DNA of 64,000 nt from contig JAYKKM010000250.1 in NCBI GenBank assembly GCA_035772405.1, forward strand, positions 1,618,001 through 1,682,000, in the 5' to 3' direction. Shown here piece after piece: positions 11,416-21,964 of the stretch. Origin of the DNA: Chrysogorgia sp. JL179-B06. Lineage: Eukaryota; Cnidaria; Anthozoa; Scleralcyonacea; Chrysogorgiidae. The notes below the pieces were generated by a model that did not search any database, was not told the DNA's origin, and saw nothing but the letters and a program-made list of their open reading frames with translations. Within the stretch, counting starts at the first letter, position 1. Each line of letters begins with the position of its first letter. Made by a program: the position numbers and the translations under genes.

Positions 11416-11992
11416 GTTTCATATCCTCCAATCCATCAAGCCTGTTGAGGGCCATTTGCATCGATTACTTAGTTTCTGAAATGTTCAGTGCATCATATAT
11501 GTACTAAGGTTTTCCTTTCAAGGCTCAGCATCTTATTCAATAAGGGGTGGTGGTGTGCTGCTTCTTGGCCTCTGTACTGGTACAAGCATCGTTGCAATAG
11601 TAAACATCATTGGTGCACGAGACAACTACAGTAAAATATGGTGAAACAGTTTGAAGATATTAATAAACACTGTATAATTATATAGTTTTGGATAATACTT
11701 TGTGCCTGGTCTCTATGGAAACAGCTAACTAATGTTTTCCCAAGAGTCTCGATGTTTCCCAAGATCAAGTACTGTCTACAGTATACATGTAATTTTCTGC
11801 TCACATGCTACAAGGGGTCTGGGATACAGGCCAGGATGTATAAGTTAACTTTTGTTGTTTCCATGCAAAGACCTGACCGATGTAAACTGTAAAGCTGTTA
11901 TTATTTGTTGATGAAGGTCAGGTGCTTTGCTTGCATCATGGTGGCTGCATTCCTGGCAATGTGAGAAAATGTCCTGTGTGTATGTATACATA
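11416..11992. other. Non-coding stretch
   Basis: Intergenic or intronic AT-rich sequence; nothing recognised. Confidence 0.4.
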
Positions 11993-12305
11993 CTATAAAT
12001 ACGTATACGCAACAACCCCTCGCCCGCTTGCTCTTTGAAACTTTTATAGCGTAGTTGCTCTTCTTTTAGTTCTAAATTACTTGAATTAGATAATAGCACA
12101 TTCATTTGCCAAACTGAATAAATTTTCAGTTGACAATATCTCTGAGCTTGGTATTGTCTGAATTGTTTTATAGGACATCAAACTAAATACATGTAGCCCA
12201 AACATTTTAAAATTTTTGGGTGCAGCAACAATATAGTGGGTAAGTCTACTGCTGTTTCTAACCATCAATCACTAAGAAAGAAATTACTTTTCTCACTATT
12301 GATGA
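11993..12305 (-). mobile_element. Short Helitron-like non-autonomous element, copy 1
   Basis: Read on the minus strand it starts TCATCAATAGTG at 12305 and ends GTATACGTATTTATAG at 11993. It shares internal blocks ('CTTTCTTAGTGATTGATGG', 'TTGTTGCTGCACCCAAAAAT', 'CATGTATTTAGTTTGATGT', 'GCGGGCGAGGGGTTGTTGCG') with the copy at 28825-29066. TC at the 5' end, CTRR at the 3' end and no target duplication are Helitron traits. Here the last four bases are ATAG, one off the rule. Confidence 0.55.
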
Positions 12306-13355
12306 CTCATGAAATAATCAACTCAGTAGTTAGTATACAGGCACCAAAGGCTGTTGAAGGAAGAAAGTGCATCTTTATCATACAACGGGTGCCCTTTAGA
12401 AAAATCAAAATTTGTTCAAATGTCCACGGATGTATATAGTACAAATATATAGGGGTCCATTCAAATTGGATTTACTAAAACATATTAGGGATTCTACCAC
12501 AGTAAGTTGATAATTCTACCCACATTGGACTACTGTACTGTGATATATGGAGCTGGCAGGAATGCGGATTTAACTAAATATTGATGGTCATGAGCAGAGG
12601 TCTCAAAGCTTGACAGGGAACCTGATATTTCCTAAGTTGGGACTTGAAACTTATTGGTTAATAGAAATTCTAGGATTGGTACCTCTTGCACTAGAAGCAA
12701 GTTACGTTGTGTAATGCTAGTTAAGAAATTCTGTGAAGGCATTTTAACATCATGCATACTACTCGTACGTAAAGAACTATTTTTCATGTCTCAATGAATC
12801 TGTTCATACATCATATCATCGTCGTCGTCGTTGTTGTTGTTATTATTATTATTGATAATGCCTAATGCAGATTGCAGATACCATATTTTGATGGTTATTA
12901 ATACAAAAGCCATGTGACAAAGCATATGGCATGTCTACTGTTAAATATCTAAATTTTATCACCATGTACAGGTAACCTATATTCAGGATGACATGCCTAG
13001 TCTGCTTGCATGTCAACAATGATCTAGCTGACACAGTAGCTTGTTCAATCCCTAACAATTTCTGCTAACATATGAGTGTCAACATAATCTTATATAAGCT
13101 GTATTTTACATTGCTTAAGGCTAGGACAAGCATTAACAGGCTATTAACAGACACAATACGTTGTGCCGCACTAGGCCAGCTACTGTAGGCCTAAGATGTT
13201 CCATAATGGATGGAGTAAACACAGATAATTTATGGAATACGTGCCATATACAATACATGGACGTCAAGCTCATCAGAAAAATTATTCCCGGTTGATAAAA
13301 GTATAACCTTCTTATTGCCAGTGATGGTTACAATGATGTACTGGTTTGAGTGATA
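12306..13355. other. Non-coding stretch with triplet microsatellite
   Basis: Contains an imperfect trinucleotide run (CGT, then TGT, then TAT units) at ~12819-12853. No coding region recognised. Confidence 0.5.
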
Positions 13356-13383
13356 TACAGTACTGCCTAGAAGTAACCTAACG

Positions 13384-13500
13384 AAAACCTAGGTCGAACC
13401 TAGGTTGAACCTCGGTGCAACTTAGGGTCAACCTAGGTGCCACCTAGGATCAACCGAGGTGAGACCTAGGTCTCACCTCGGTCAAGCCTAGGTTTAACCT
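13384..13500. repeat. Left subterminal repeat array (ACCTAGG units)
   Basis: About nine copies of a ~12-13 bp unit built on AACCTAGGTC or its variants (ACCTCGGT, ACTTAGGG). Several contain the palindrome CCTAGG. The array starts right inside the left TIR. In other Tc1 elements subterminal repeats bind transposase; that role is inferred here. Confidence 0.8.
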
Positions 13501-13639
13501 TCCGCAAGCAAGCGCGGTTCTCACGTCGGAAATTATACGACACGTTCCGGAACGAGTAGCTTTTACCGAAGTTTAGCGTCTTTGGACATTTGAGAAAACC
13601 GCGTCATACCATAAGGTTCACTCCATCGTTTCGTAAATA

Positions 13640-14112
13640 ATGGAGAAATTATCGCAATACGCCAGGGAACGAATTGTTTCGCTTTGGTCTTCATCAGTCC
13701 CGATAACAAAAATCGCGGACATCCTTGAATTCAAACATCGAGATCGGCTTTAAATTTTATATCTTTCTCGGTATCGACGAAATGGTGGGAATCTACGAGA
13801 TGCGCCAACCAAACCGCTTTTGAAAAAGCAACACTTGAAGTTCATCGAGGAAACAATGAAAGCGAATGACGAATTAACATCTGCTAAAAATAAATATCAA
13901 ACTGGTGGACGAATGCGACGTTGATGTCTCACGGAGGCATGAAAATTCGCGTTATTGCCAGTTTGTTCGAGTGCCAAACAAAATAAAGAGGCGCCTCTTG
14001 TTCTGTTTGAATGCCTTAGCGGTAAAAGACTCGTTCGAGGACGTCATTTTTTACGGACGAGACTAGTGTCCAAATCGAACAATATATGCACGCGCATATC
14101 ACTGGCAATATC
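13640..14112 (+). pseudogene. Tc1/mariner transposase, HTH and first catalytic region, broken
   Basis: Opens MEKLSQYARERIVSLWSSS, homologous to 5819-6111, with a stop after ~36 codons and a frameshifted continuation 'LYLSRYRRNGGNLRDAP'. Around 13985-14100 a separate frame gives 'RRLLFCLNALAVKDSFEDV' and, after a one-base shift, 'TDETSVQIEQYMHAH'. The latter is the classic context of the first catalytic Asp of the Tc1 DDE/D triad. The second Asp and last acidic residue are not seen. It is inactive. Confidence 0.75.
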
Positions 14113-14987
14113 ACTAGCAAACTGAACAATGAACCGTTTCAAACGTCGAACTTCTCATGTGCCGAACATTAGGTTCAACCATGCTGATTAATATTAATAT
14201 CAAAATATTATCGCAAGGCATAACAAATATTCTTGTAACGAATAAATCACCTAAGCGCAGCGCGCAGGTCAATATATTATCTCGTTAAAGCGGCTTTTTG
14301 TTTACATTCGTATTTGGTTCGTATATTTTACCGACAGCCGGCCATCTGAATTTATAAGCATATCAACAGGAATATTTACATTATATTCAACCAATAATTA
14401 TTAAGACTTTAATACCTTCAGGCGATGCTTTGGACGTCCCTTTCGTTTTCCTTGGGTACCTTCTTTACGGAAACCTTAGAATTCTTTTATGATATTATAC
14501 ATGTGTGCTATGAATAAGAACGGTGTGACACCTCGCTAGCACAGAATAATAATCAAATTCCGGTGGATTTGACACTGGCACTATTAAACGTGCACTTTTC
14601 AGTATTTCGAATGAAAAAACGCGAATGTAGTATAATATAGTATAGTATAGTGCAGTAAAATATAGTATAGTGCATTGACAAACGGGGGAATTATGATTAT
14701 CATGTTTAACAATGAAGCAATTTTCGCGTGGGCTAAAATGTCCTTCAAGCAATAGTTTGTGGCAAATGGGGCCAAACCGCTAAAATCGATTTTAATAACA
14801 ATAGTTTCAGATTTTTTTGGTGTGCGAAGTTACTCCGGAACATCCGAAGCACGCGTTTAAAAGAAAACTGGACCGACAGTAAAGTGAAAAGGTGATGAAC
14901 TGCCAAATAGCAACGAAATACTGACATTTCTGCGAGCGGAGCCCTAGATAAGAGTAATTCCTGAAGGCCTCCGCACACACATAATAT
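14113..14987. other. Interior of Tc1/mariner copy 2, non-coding
   Basis: Begins with 'CGTTTCAAACGTCGAACTTC', which matches the inverted repeat inside copy 1 (~7002 and ~7129). A short TATAG-rich microsatellite lies at ~14630-14675. No transposase sequence recognised. Confidence 0.45.
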
Positions 14988-15467
14988 AGTCAGTTCGCCA
15001 CACATAAAGTCAGTTCGACGCTACACACATTAAGTCAGTTCGCTACAACTCATCATTTATTAAAAAACAATCAACTTGAATTGTTTAATACGTATTTACT
15101 AAACGGATCACCTCAAATAATGACAGTGCAAGAGCGTTATAAATCTTAGATGGAATCTGAGCGGTGACTCAGAGATGCCATCCATCGCCAATGCTCGCTG
15201 CCATTAATGCTCTCGAACAATACCTATTCAAATACTAGTCTTTTGCCAAGCTAATTTTAACGCGGTTTTGTTGAAATAGCTGCTATACAACAATAAGTAA
15301 TAATAAATAATATATAATAATAATACACAATAAGTGTGACTCAGAGATGCCGTCCATCGGAATCGCCAACGCGCTTTCGGTGATATATATTCCGCTTTCC
15401 GTTTATGTGTGTAGCGAACTGACTTAATGTTGTAGCGAACTGACTTAATGTGTGTGGCGAACTGACT
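14988..15467. mobile_element. Foldback MITE with repeat-built terminal arms (480 bp)
   Basis: Left arm 14988-15046 and right arm 15407-15467 are inverted repeats of ~60 bp. Each arm is itself about three copies of a ~22-bp unit containing AAGTCAGTTCGCTACA. The interior has a direct repeat, 'TGACTCAGAGATGCC' plus 'TCCATCG', at ~15166 and ~15337. It sits inside Tc1/mariner copy 2, so it inserted later. No coding capacity. Confidence 0.8.
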
Positions 15468-16004
15468 CTAGGTTTAGCGAAACCGATCGGTTACCTCCGT
15501 TCCAAACGTCACGGGATTTTAAACGCGCGTTCGGAAGCCGTTCGTTGGCATTCGACATTTATATGCTTATAGTTCCAAATCTGAAACTGATCACCGAGAA
15601 AAGAATGACACACTATGCGGAACTTCTAATCGTCTGAAAGTAAAATGAAACCGACAGATTGTGATTTTGGACCTTGGTGGTGCCATTTGCCACAAACTAC
15701 AACTCCAAACCATATTCCAAACGCCAATCACTGTGTCTTTAACGCAAAATATTTCGAGGAGATTGTAGCCCACGAGAAAACTTTTCATTCATTCATAATA
15801 ATCACAAACTCACTGGTTGGTTTCAAATCAAAAGTCCACTGTTTACAGAGCACTCTATATACTTTTTACACCGAGAGTAATATTTGATTTTGGACGGCAT
15901 ACTATTATTGACACACGCGCGTTAATGAATAGTCGGTCAAGGTCGGAACCCGAAGTGTTTATTCGACCTAGTTTTTATCATGCGGTTGGTTTTTTCGACC
16001 GCAA

Positions 16005-16110
16005 CCTCACCGCTAATCCACCGCAACCTCACCGCCAATTGACCGCTAATCCACCGTAACCTCACCGCTAATCCACCGCAACCTCACCGCTAAATGACCG
16101 CAACCGCAGT
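16005..16110. repeat. Right subterminal repeat array (CAACCTCACCGCTAATCC units)
   Basis: Four to five copies of a ~20-22 bp unit with CCGCAACCTCACCGCTAA, directly inside the right TIR of Tc1/mariner copy 2. The unit differs from the ACCTAGG unit at the left end, so the two arrays grew independently. Copy 1 has just one such unit ('CGACCGCAACCTTAG'). Confidence 0.8.
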
Positions 16111-16228
16111 GTTAGGTTATTTCTAGGCACTATATATCAGTAATGCTTCGATGTGTTCATATATACACTGCTGTACGCGAATGCGAGCTGCATACAGGCA
16201 ATGAATCGAATAAGTACATCATTGTAAC

Positions 16229-16314
16229 CTTCACTCTCTATCGGTAGCTCAATGGTTAGTAACTTTTTGATTCTGGTGAGATGCTCTATACAGGTTCAAT
16301 TCCTGTCCCAGTCC
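16229..16314 (+). repeat. tRNA-derived SINE head (A and B boxes)
   Basis: 'GGTAGCTCAATGGTTAG' (A box) is followed ~40 bp later by 'ACAGGTTCAATTCCTGT', a perfect T-arm with B box. The anticodon region does not fold and no acceptor stem pairs, so it is a tRNA-derived repeat rather than a tRNA gene. Confidence 0.6.
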
Positions 16315-16779
16315 AACAGAATAATTTTTCTGACGATATGAGCTTGCATGACAATAATCAATGTATCATCTGTTTACTGCAAGATCTCCCTTATTCACTA
16401 CAATTATGGGTTTTTTGAAGCTCTTGAGTAAATACCAAAATATATTTTTGAAAATTCTAAAAAGTACACACTTTCGAATTTTTCCACGATAGCTACAATA
16501 AGAAGGCTCTGCTCACTGGGTATAAACTTGAAACTTGCACCATAATTGTGAATTTTCAAGGACTTTGTAATGGCATATAGCATAAATCTCTCTGTTAAGT
16601 ATTTCAAAATTTGTCTGAAGATTTCTGAACAATCACAAGACTGTACATTAACTGTACAATAACAATAACATGGTTGTTGTTTTACTGAAGAGTACTGTAC
16701 ATTGTGGGCACTATAGGCAGTGTAGAAATACAGATATCTTAAAGGTTGGGTACTGCCAAAATAGTGTGTAACAGGTCTC

Positions 16780-16830
16780 AGACATTCAACGCTTCGAGCG
16801 AAAGCCCTTCGTCACTCATGTCTCAAGAAA
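16780..16830 (-). other. Possible degenerate hammerhead/Penelope-type motif
   Basis: On the minus strand the core 'GACGAAGGGCTTTCGCTCGAAG' region resembles the CUGANGA-stem II-GAAA core of the small hammerhead ribozymes carried by Penelope-like elements. Both conserved boxes have a mismatch. The 18-mer GAAGGGCTTTCGCTCGAA recurs exactly at 34428-34445. Confidence 0.3.
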
Positions 16831-17289
16831 ATCAAAGAGTTTAATACTGTAATAAACGATATTAAGTAGTGAAGCCAGTGCCTAAGCGTACGCTAGCAGT
16901 AAGGCGGTAGTCTTTTAGAATTCAACGAAATGCTAATCCGAATATCACCAAAACACTAAACCTAACCAAATTACTAACCGTAACCAAAAAACTATGCTGA
17001 AAAGGCAGATGATTAATGTTTATCGAACTCGACCGGAAATCACGGGTTGGGAACGAACGCCTTGTTTATATCTCCTGTCTTGCATTTATATAGACACTTA
17101 AAAGTTAAAAGGGAAGGCCCTTCGCTCAACACAGACTCACAGTGTACTATTATTATTAAACATTATTTGAGAATACTAAATTATTTACCTGTATTCGTGT
17201 CCAAGCAAAGTATCGATAGGCATAGATGAATATTTCAAAATAAAACTTGCTTGTCCGTAAACACTACATTCTACAGTTTCGGCATGAAA

Positions 17290-17584
17290 TCAGTGTTTGT
17301 TCAGAACAAACCTTACTGCATCCGCTGATTTTGTGCAGAATATGACTTGTTTTGATGGTCTGGTATTGCCGTAATTATATCTTTTGTCGCTGTCCTTTTT
17401 CCCGTAGTCTTTCAACCTTTTGCTCCTCGGTTTCACGGTTTTGTTCTTGCCGCCTTTCTCTTGCGCTTCTCTTTTTATTTTGTATTGCTTGTTGTTTATC
17501 CATAGCAATAAATTTGTCAAACTCACTTTTTCCAAAAACTATATCTGAAAAAACAAACACTGAATACCGTTTCAATTTTTGCAT
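17290..17584 (-). CDS. Basic, Glu/Arg-rich hypothetical fragment
   Basis: Two overlapping minus-strand frames, one rich in Arg/Glu/Gln ('NKKRSARERRQEQNRETEE'). Charged tracts like this occur near the N-termini of several element proteins, Helitrons included, but no diagnostic motif is present. It could be a chance frame. Confidence 0.2.
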
Positions 17585-17832
17585 CTAGTTACCAGGGCCA
17601 AATTTTCCGATGCCGCGCATGGGCCGTTGATATTGAATATACATATAAAATTAAACTGGATCAGATTCCCTAGTTTTGCATGTCCGTGATAAGGGACTAA
17701 ACGCCGGTCGATATTAGCACCCTCGCGCCGGGCGAGGGGATAATGTATACTGTACGTTTATACATACATACTAGAGAAATATTCCTGTTATAACATTTTA
17801 AAATATATTTTTAAATGGTGTAAATTACCTAC

Positions 17833-17921
17833 CTAAGATTCTGAGCAGCAATATTGACATCTCCATCTGCTTTGCTAAGAGCAACATTAATATCTTCCAT
17901 AGTAGAATCTGGACACAGCTC
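17833..17921 (-). CDS. Exon encoding a CUE-like ubiquitin-binding domain
   Basis: This 89-nt exon has a good acceptor (TGTTTCAG before 17921) and donor (TTAG|GTAGGT after 17833). It reads 'ELCPDSTMEDINVALSKADG' then 'DVNIAAQNL', the F/L-P, helix and '(A)xxNL' layout of CUE/UBA three-helix domains that bind ubiquitin. It is intact. The HECT fragment at 11206-11415 lies downstream on the same strand; a CUE-HECT order is seen in G2E3-like proteins. Whether they form one transcript across the Tc1 insertion between them cannot be told from sequence alone. Confidence 0.5.
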
Positions 17922-17954
17922 CTGAAACATGGTTGGACTGAATAAATTAAAAAT

Positions 17955-18065
17955 TAAATACCGTAGAATCTCGAAAGTAACCGTCCCCCGAAAGTAGCCG
18001 ATTCTAAAAATAACAACCCGAAAGTAAGCGCCCATCCGAAAGTAGCCGCCCTTAATGGTCACTAA
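17955..18065. repeat. Short repeats of CCGAAAGTAGCCG type
   Basis: Four copies of 'CGAAAGTARSCG' spaced ~20-25 bp apart, next to the CUE exon. They look like the end of a non-autonomous DNA transposon; the other end was not found. Confidence 0.45.
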
Positions 18066-18144
18066 TTTCGAAAAATCATGAAAAATTGCATTTTTTCGCA
18101 TAACAATGTTTGTAATGCAGATCTGAACTTCATTGTGGTTCATT

Positions 18145-19491
18145 GCATAGCTCTAGTGGTGGTCTCGATTACTGAAAAGTTATATACCCTCAACGTTTAC
18201 CTGAGTGGAGAAATCGTGTTTCCAATAAATCCAGAAAACTAATTTGCATAAAAGCTGCCGCTTAAACATAATTTCTCTAGATATACAAATGCTACAAGTG
18301 TGAAATGTTTCAATAATCAAGACCAAAAAATGCAATTTCTCATTATTTAGACTATCAAGCAACCTTAAGGTATATTTGAATGATTGTTGATTGTTTGGAA
18401 CAAGCACTAATTGAGTTTTGGAGACTGTTGATAATTTATGGCATGGGTGGCACTGAAGAACATTTTTCTGACCCAACCATTAATGTTAATATTTTTCTTA
18501 TCCCAAACCTCAATATTGACTAATTATTAGCTAGTCTTTAGACGATGTACTAACTTGTATGTGTATGGTACCCAGAACAGGAGTTGGTGTCCTATAATTT
18601 GGATACCATGACAATAAGTCAAGAGACTGCATCTAGGAATCAATTTGTTAACATGTTATGAGAACAAGAAAGTCCCTAACCCTAACGGCTTGTAATTTAT
18701 GGACTCCTTCAATTTGACAATATTGTTATTTTACATACAACGATGGTGGAAAGAGTTGCACAAACGACTGTAAGTAACAAAATACATGAAACCACCAATT
18801 CGTTTAATTCTTGTTGCTGTAGAGTAGTCTGTGTGGGCAGGCAATTTTGTGTCGGGTAGGTGGTTCTCGCCCAACATAAAAACTGCTAGCTGGAACATTG
18901 TGTGCCTTCTTTGTTTATACTATCTAGATCTCTTGGTAACAAATCTTATTATAACACCAAACTGCCCAAGTTGGATAATTTTACTACCTGTAAATACTGA
19001 GTTAATATTTTAAAACCTGAATGTCCTGTCAGGTTGGAAAATTGATGAACAGCAGATAAGAGGTTGCAGAACTTTCAGGTGCTGACTGTAAATGATGACT
19101 ATTTGGAGTCTGATTTTAGAGCCAATTGTGAAAGAATCCTTCCAGATCCTTTAAACTTGGAGCCATCAGACTGTGCTACTGCATTTATATTTCTTAGTGA
19201 AAGGTTGCAAGTTTAAAATAAAGATTATAATATTTATGCACTCTGTTAATATTTGTTGTCACATTATAACTGTATTTTTAACTACTGTAACTCAAAGTCA
19301 AAGGTAGCATGATGCTATACTGAGTTAACAACATTAAAAACTTTCAACAAAACATTAGCAACTTATTATAAACTTTCTCTCTAATATATATTATCTGGTA
19401 ATGATTGTTTCAATACTTATAGATGCATTGCAATCTCAACATATTGACAAGTGTTGGTAATACAGGTATCTTAGTCTTGTCTTACTTGAAT
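18145..19491. other. Non-coding stretch
   Basis: No domain, repeat array or RNA gene recognised. Confidence 0.4.
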
Positions 19492-20207
19492 TTACATGAA
19501 TCCAATCAGCGTGCAGAACATGTTGCATTGATGCTTTTGTAAGAATGTTATTGCATTTGCACTCAAGATTCCCAGCACAGAACATGTACTCATTCTCCTC
19601 AAGAAGTTTGGTCGAAGCTATTTCGGGGTCATACAAAAGATGACCACTTCCTTGTAAATCGAGAACCATCAGTTGCTTCTTGGATTTTTCATAAGAAAAA
19701 TGGGCTAAGCACTCTGCTTTCTGACCTAGTGTTGTGATGTAGTTAATGATTTGATTGGCCAATCACAGACATGTGATTGGCTGCCAAAAAGGCGGGGTTG
19801 ATATTACAGTTGGGGACATAAAGAGTGAGACTCAAAGACAGAAGATTTACTTATGTTTGTATATAAAGGTTTAAGAAATAAAGTATGTAAATACACAATA
19901 CCTAGAAGGTTGTCATTAGGAACAGAAAGTTCTCTCGTATTGTTAAGGTACTTTTGAAAGTTGCCACCAATATATCGCTCGACAGTGATTCACCTGTATC
20001 CTGAATTTTAGCAAAGTAAACTGTCTCGAATTGCAATAATGGCCCAAACTTTTCACCAACATTTTGATCTGCAACATTTTTAGAGAGGTGGTGCATTTGA
20101 ATAACGTTCTTAGTGTGATCTTCCATGCTGTGGCCAAGATCTCCTACAATATCTTTGACAACATCTTCTAAAAACCTTTTAACCACCCAAGTCAAAGAGG
20201 TAAATAT
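19492..20207 (-). pseudogene. Alpha-kinase (MHCK/EF2K-type) domain gene, two exons, frameshifted
   Basis: Exon A (~20207-19902) gives 'LTWVVKRFLEDV', 'HTKNVIQMHHLSKN' and 'FGPLLQFETVYFAKI', the ATP-binding lobe of atypical alpha-kinases. After a one-base shift it continues 'ITVERYIGGNFQKYLNNT'. Exon B (19725-19492) gives 'KQLMVLDLQGSGHLLYDPEI', the catalytic D-x-Q-G...DP segment. After a second shift comes the C-terminal Cys-x3-Cys zinc-binding end (QCNMFC). The 176-bp intron has AG|GTATTG and CTAG|GT boundaries that join in phase. Alpha-kinases phosphorylate Ser/Thr in helical substrates. Two frameshifts mean a pseudogene or assembly error. Confidence 0.75.
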
Positions 20208-20253
20208 CATTGACTACAGTCTTTCCACTAGTCTTAATTAGCTTTTCAAGTCT

Positions 20254-20413
20254 CATAATTTGCAACACTTAAACTTTTGGGGACAGCTCTTTTAGGACCC
20301 GGCAGTGAACCATCTGTATTGGTTGCTTTTCTGTTTCTTGGGCTTTCAGTTATACAAATAGGCTCACTCAGCAGATGCATTCCTTTTCCTGTAGGGATAC
20401 TATCCTCTACTTT
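20254..20413 (-). CDS. Possible upstream exon of the alpha-kinase gene
   Basis: The minus-strand open frame contains 'SPRNRKATNTDGSLPGPKRA' and ends 'NYET-stop'. It lies just upstream of exon A and is low-complexity and basic, as linkers before alpha-kinase domains often are. No splice site ties it to the kinase; this is a guess. Confidence 0.2.
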
Positions 20414-20842
20414 AATGGGGGTTTAATAAACCTCACATGGATTACCGTAAGTATAAAACAAAAAGCTGAATACTAGACTGAACCCTTGCCTTGCCCCTAA
20501 ATGGGCTAATAATATTCAAGGTAAAAAATAATTTGTTTTGATTTTACTTTTGATTTAATTTCATTTGTCTTTTGTTTTTCATTTTAATTAAATTTAAATT
20601 AATATCAATTTCATTTTTGTTTTATTTCAGTTTTATTTTTACAGAAAATAAAACTAAAACGTTTGGCAGTCCTTGGCCACCATACACCTTGGAAAACTGT
20701 CAGATACCGGTATCTGGCCGTATAGTGAGATTATCCACTAAATCCAGTGCACCCCTATAAGTATACAATGAACTTTTCAACTTTTATCGACATTCATTTC
20801 AATCAAAGTATACAAATTAAACTCTAAACTTCAATATTAATG
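20414..20842. other. AT-rich non-coding stretch
   Basis: Contains TTTTATTT/AATTAAAT-rich sequence at 20520-20650; nothing else recognised. Confidence 0.4.
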
Positions 20843-20900
20843 TAATATGGTAAATTGTTTGCTACTCAAGCTTTTATCGCAAACTCAGAAAATGTTTGTG

Positions 20901-20976
20901 AGCCCCAGACGCGAATCGAACCCGCAACCTTCATGATCTCCGGTTAGACACTCTAACCATTGAGCTACCAGAACTC
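20901..20976 (-). repeat. tRNA-like unit in the left arm
   Basis: The minus strand reads 'GGTAGCTCAATGGTTAGAG' (A box) and 'GGTTGCGGGTTCGATTC' (B box/T-arm) at tRNA spacing. The would-be anticodon loop lacks the invariant U33 and its stem pairs poorly, so I do not call it a functional tRNA. Confidence 0.6.
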
Positions 20977-21152
20977 AGATGGCAGAACGAAGGTTACGTT
21001 GCGTACTAGTTCGTACGTGCGACATACGTACTGCTAATTAAGCAGTCTTGATATGCAAGTCACATTCAATATATTCTGTTAAGATATATAGACATATCGA
21101 GACTGCTGAATTAGCAGTACGTATGTCGCACGTACGAACTAGTACGCCTTCT

Positions 21153-21229
21153 GACTTCTGGTAGCTCAATGGTTAGAGCGTCTAACCGGAGATCATGAAG
21201 GTTGCAGGTTCGATTCCCGTCTGAGGCTC
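21153..21229 (+). repeat. tRNA-like unit in the right arm
   Basis: Same unit as at 20901-20976, opposite strand, with a handful of differences ('GAGCG' for 'GAGTG', 'GCAGG' for 'GCGGG'). The same anticodon-arm defects apply. Confidence 0.6.
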
Positions 21230-21285
21230 AGAAACATTTTCTGAGTTTGCATTAAAAGCTTGAGTAGCAAACAATTTACCATATT

Positions 21286-21964
21286 AAAATAACTGAGCTG
21301 CAAGTCACATTCAATATATTAATGTAAGTTTAGTAAAGAAATATTATATATTTATGGGTTACCATTGGACCAAATTTGACAATTTCCGATGCTCAGTTCA
21401 CAATGCTAAAGTTAAAGACAAGAGCAAAATATTTTGTCTATGGCATCATGGGAATATGGGATCGGGAGGTCCTTTCGAGGCATTCATTAACTGGGAAGAC
21501 CTCAAGAATAATTTGGGAAAAGTCAACAGTATATGTTAGTCCAAGTGTATTGATCAGAGTGTTAGGTAAATTGTTAATACTGTAGTGCAACAAAAGTTGT
21601 GTACTGCATACAGAGTCGGTTCATTTAAAAAACATAAAGCCTTGAATTATAGCTCTTCAAAATCTACAATAAGATTTTAAATTTAATTTATATAGAATTT
21701 ACATCAAAGAAATATCGGACCAGCACAATGGATATAAGACAAATTATGACCTCCAAAATGAACAATATTGTTAATATCCTAAGAGCAAAGCAGAAATTAG
21801 TTCAAGAATATACCTTTCTTGTCTGTATCCACATAAATATATTTTATGAATGGACCTTTTCTTTGTGGACAGGTTCAAAATGTCTATCTCAACAGGTTTA
21901 ATGTTTGCGCTTTCTATGTCGACTGTTTTAGTTTTGTGACTAAAGCAAGCATGTTTTTGACTAT
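21286..21964. other. Non-coding stretch
   Basis: At 21300-21330 a copy of the palindrome's spacer sequence ('GCAAGTCACATTCAATATAT') occurs. Nothing else recognised. Confidence 0.4.

Larger units (their letters stand above)
13356..16135 (+). mobile_element. Tc1/mariner-type DNA transposon, copy 2 (~2.8 kb, with an insertion)
   Basis: The left end is TA-CAGTACTGCCTAGAAGTAAC (13356 on). The right end, read in reverse from ~16135, is TATAGTGCCTAGAAATAACC; both run into CTAAC. The ends and the transposase start match copy 1 at 5464-7662. Its length is inflated by a foldback element at 14988-15467. Both subterminal regions are short-period repeat arrays (13384-13500 and 16005-16110). Confidence 0.75.
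20843..21285. repeat. ~440-bp palindrome containing two opposed tRNA-like units
   Basis: Left arm 20843-21049 and right arm 21099-21285 are inverted copies with a ~50-bp spacer. The arms match from 'TAATATGGTAAATTG' at the outer end to 'CGACATACGTACTGCTAATT' near the spacer. The left arm has ~20 extra bases near 20985. Each arm contains a tRNA-like unit. It may have arisen by inverted duplication of one SINE. Confidence 0.85.

Noticed and set aside
16229..16314. tRNA gene
   Set aside because: The T-arm is perfect but no anticodon arm or acceptor stem folds.
20901..21229. Two tRNA genes
   Set aside because: A and B boxes are good, but the anticodon loop lacks U33, the anticodon stem pairs poorly and the acceptor stem does not close. 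Called tRNA-derived repeats.
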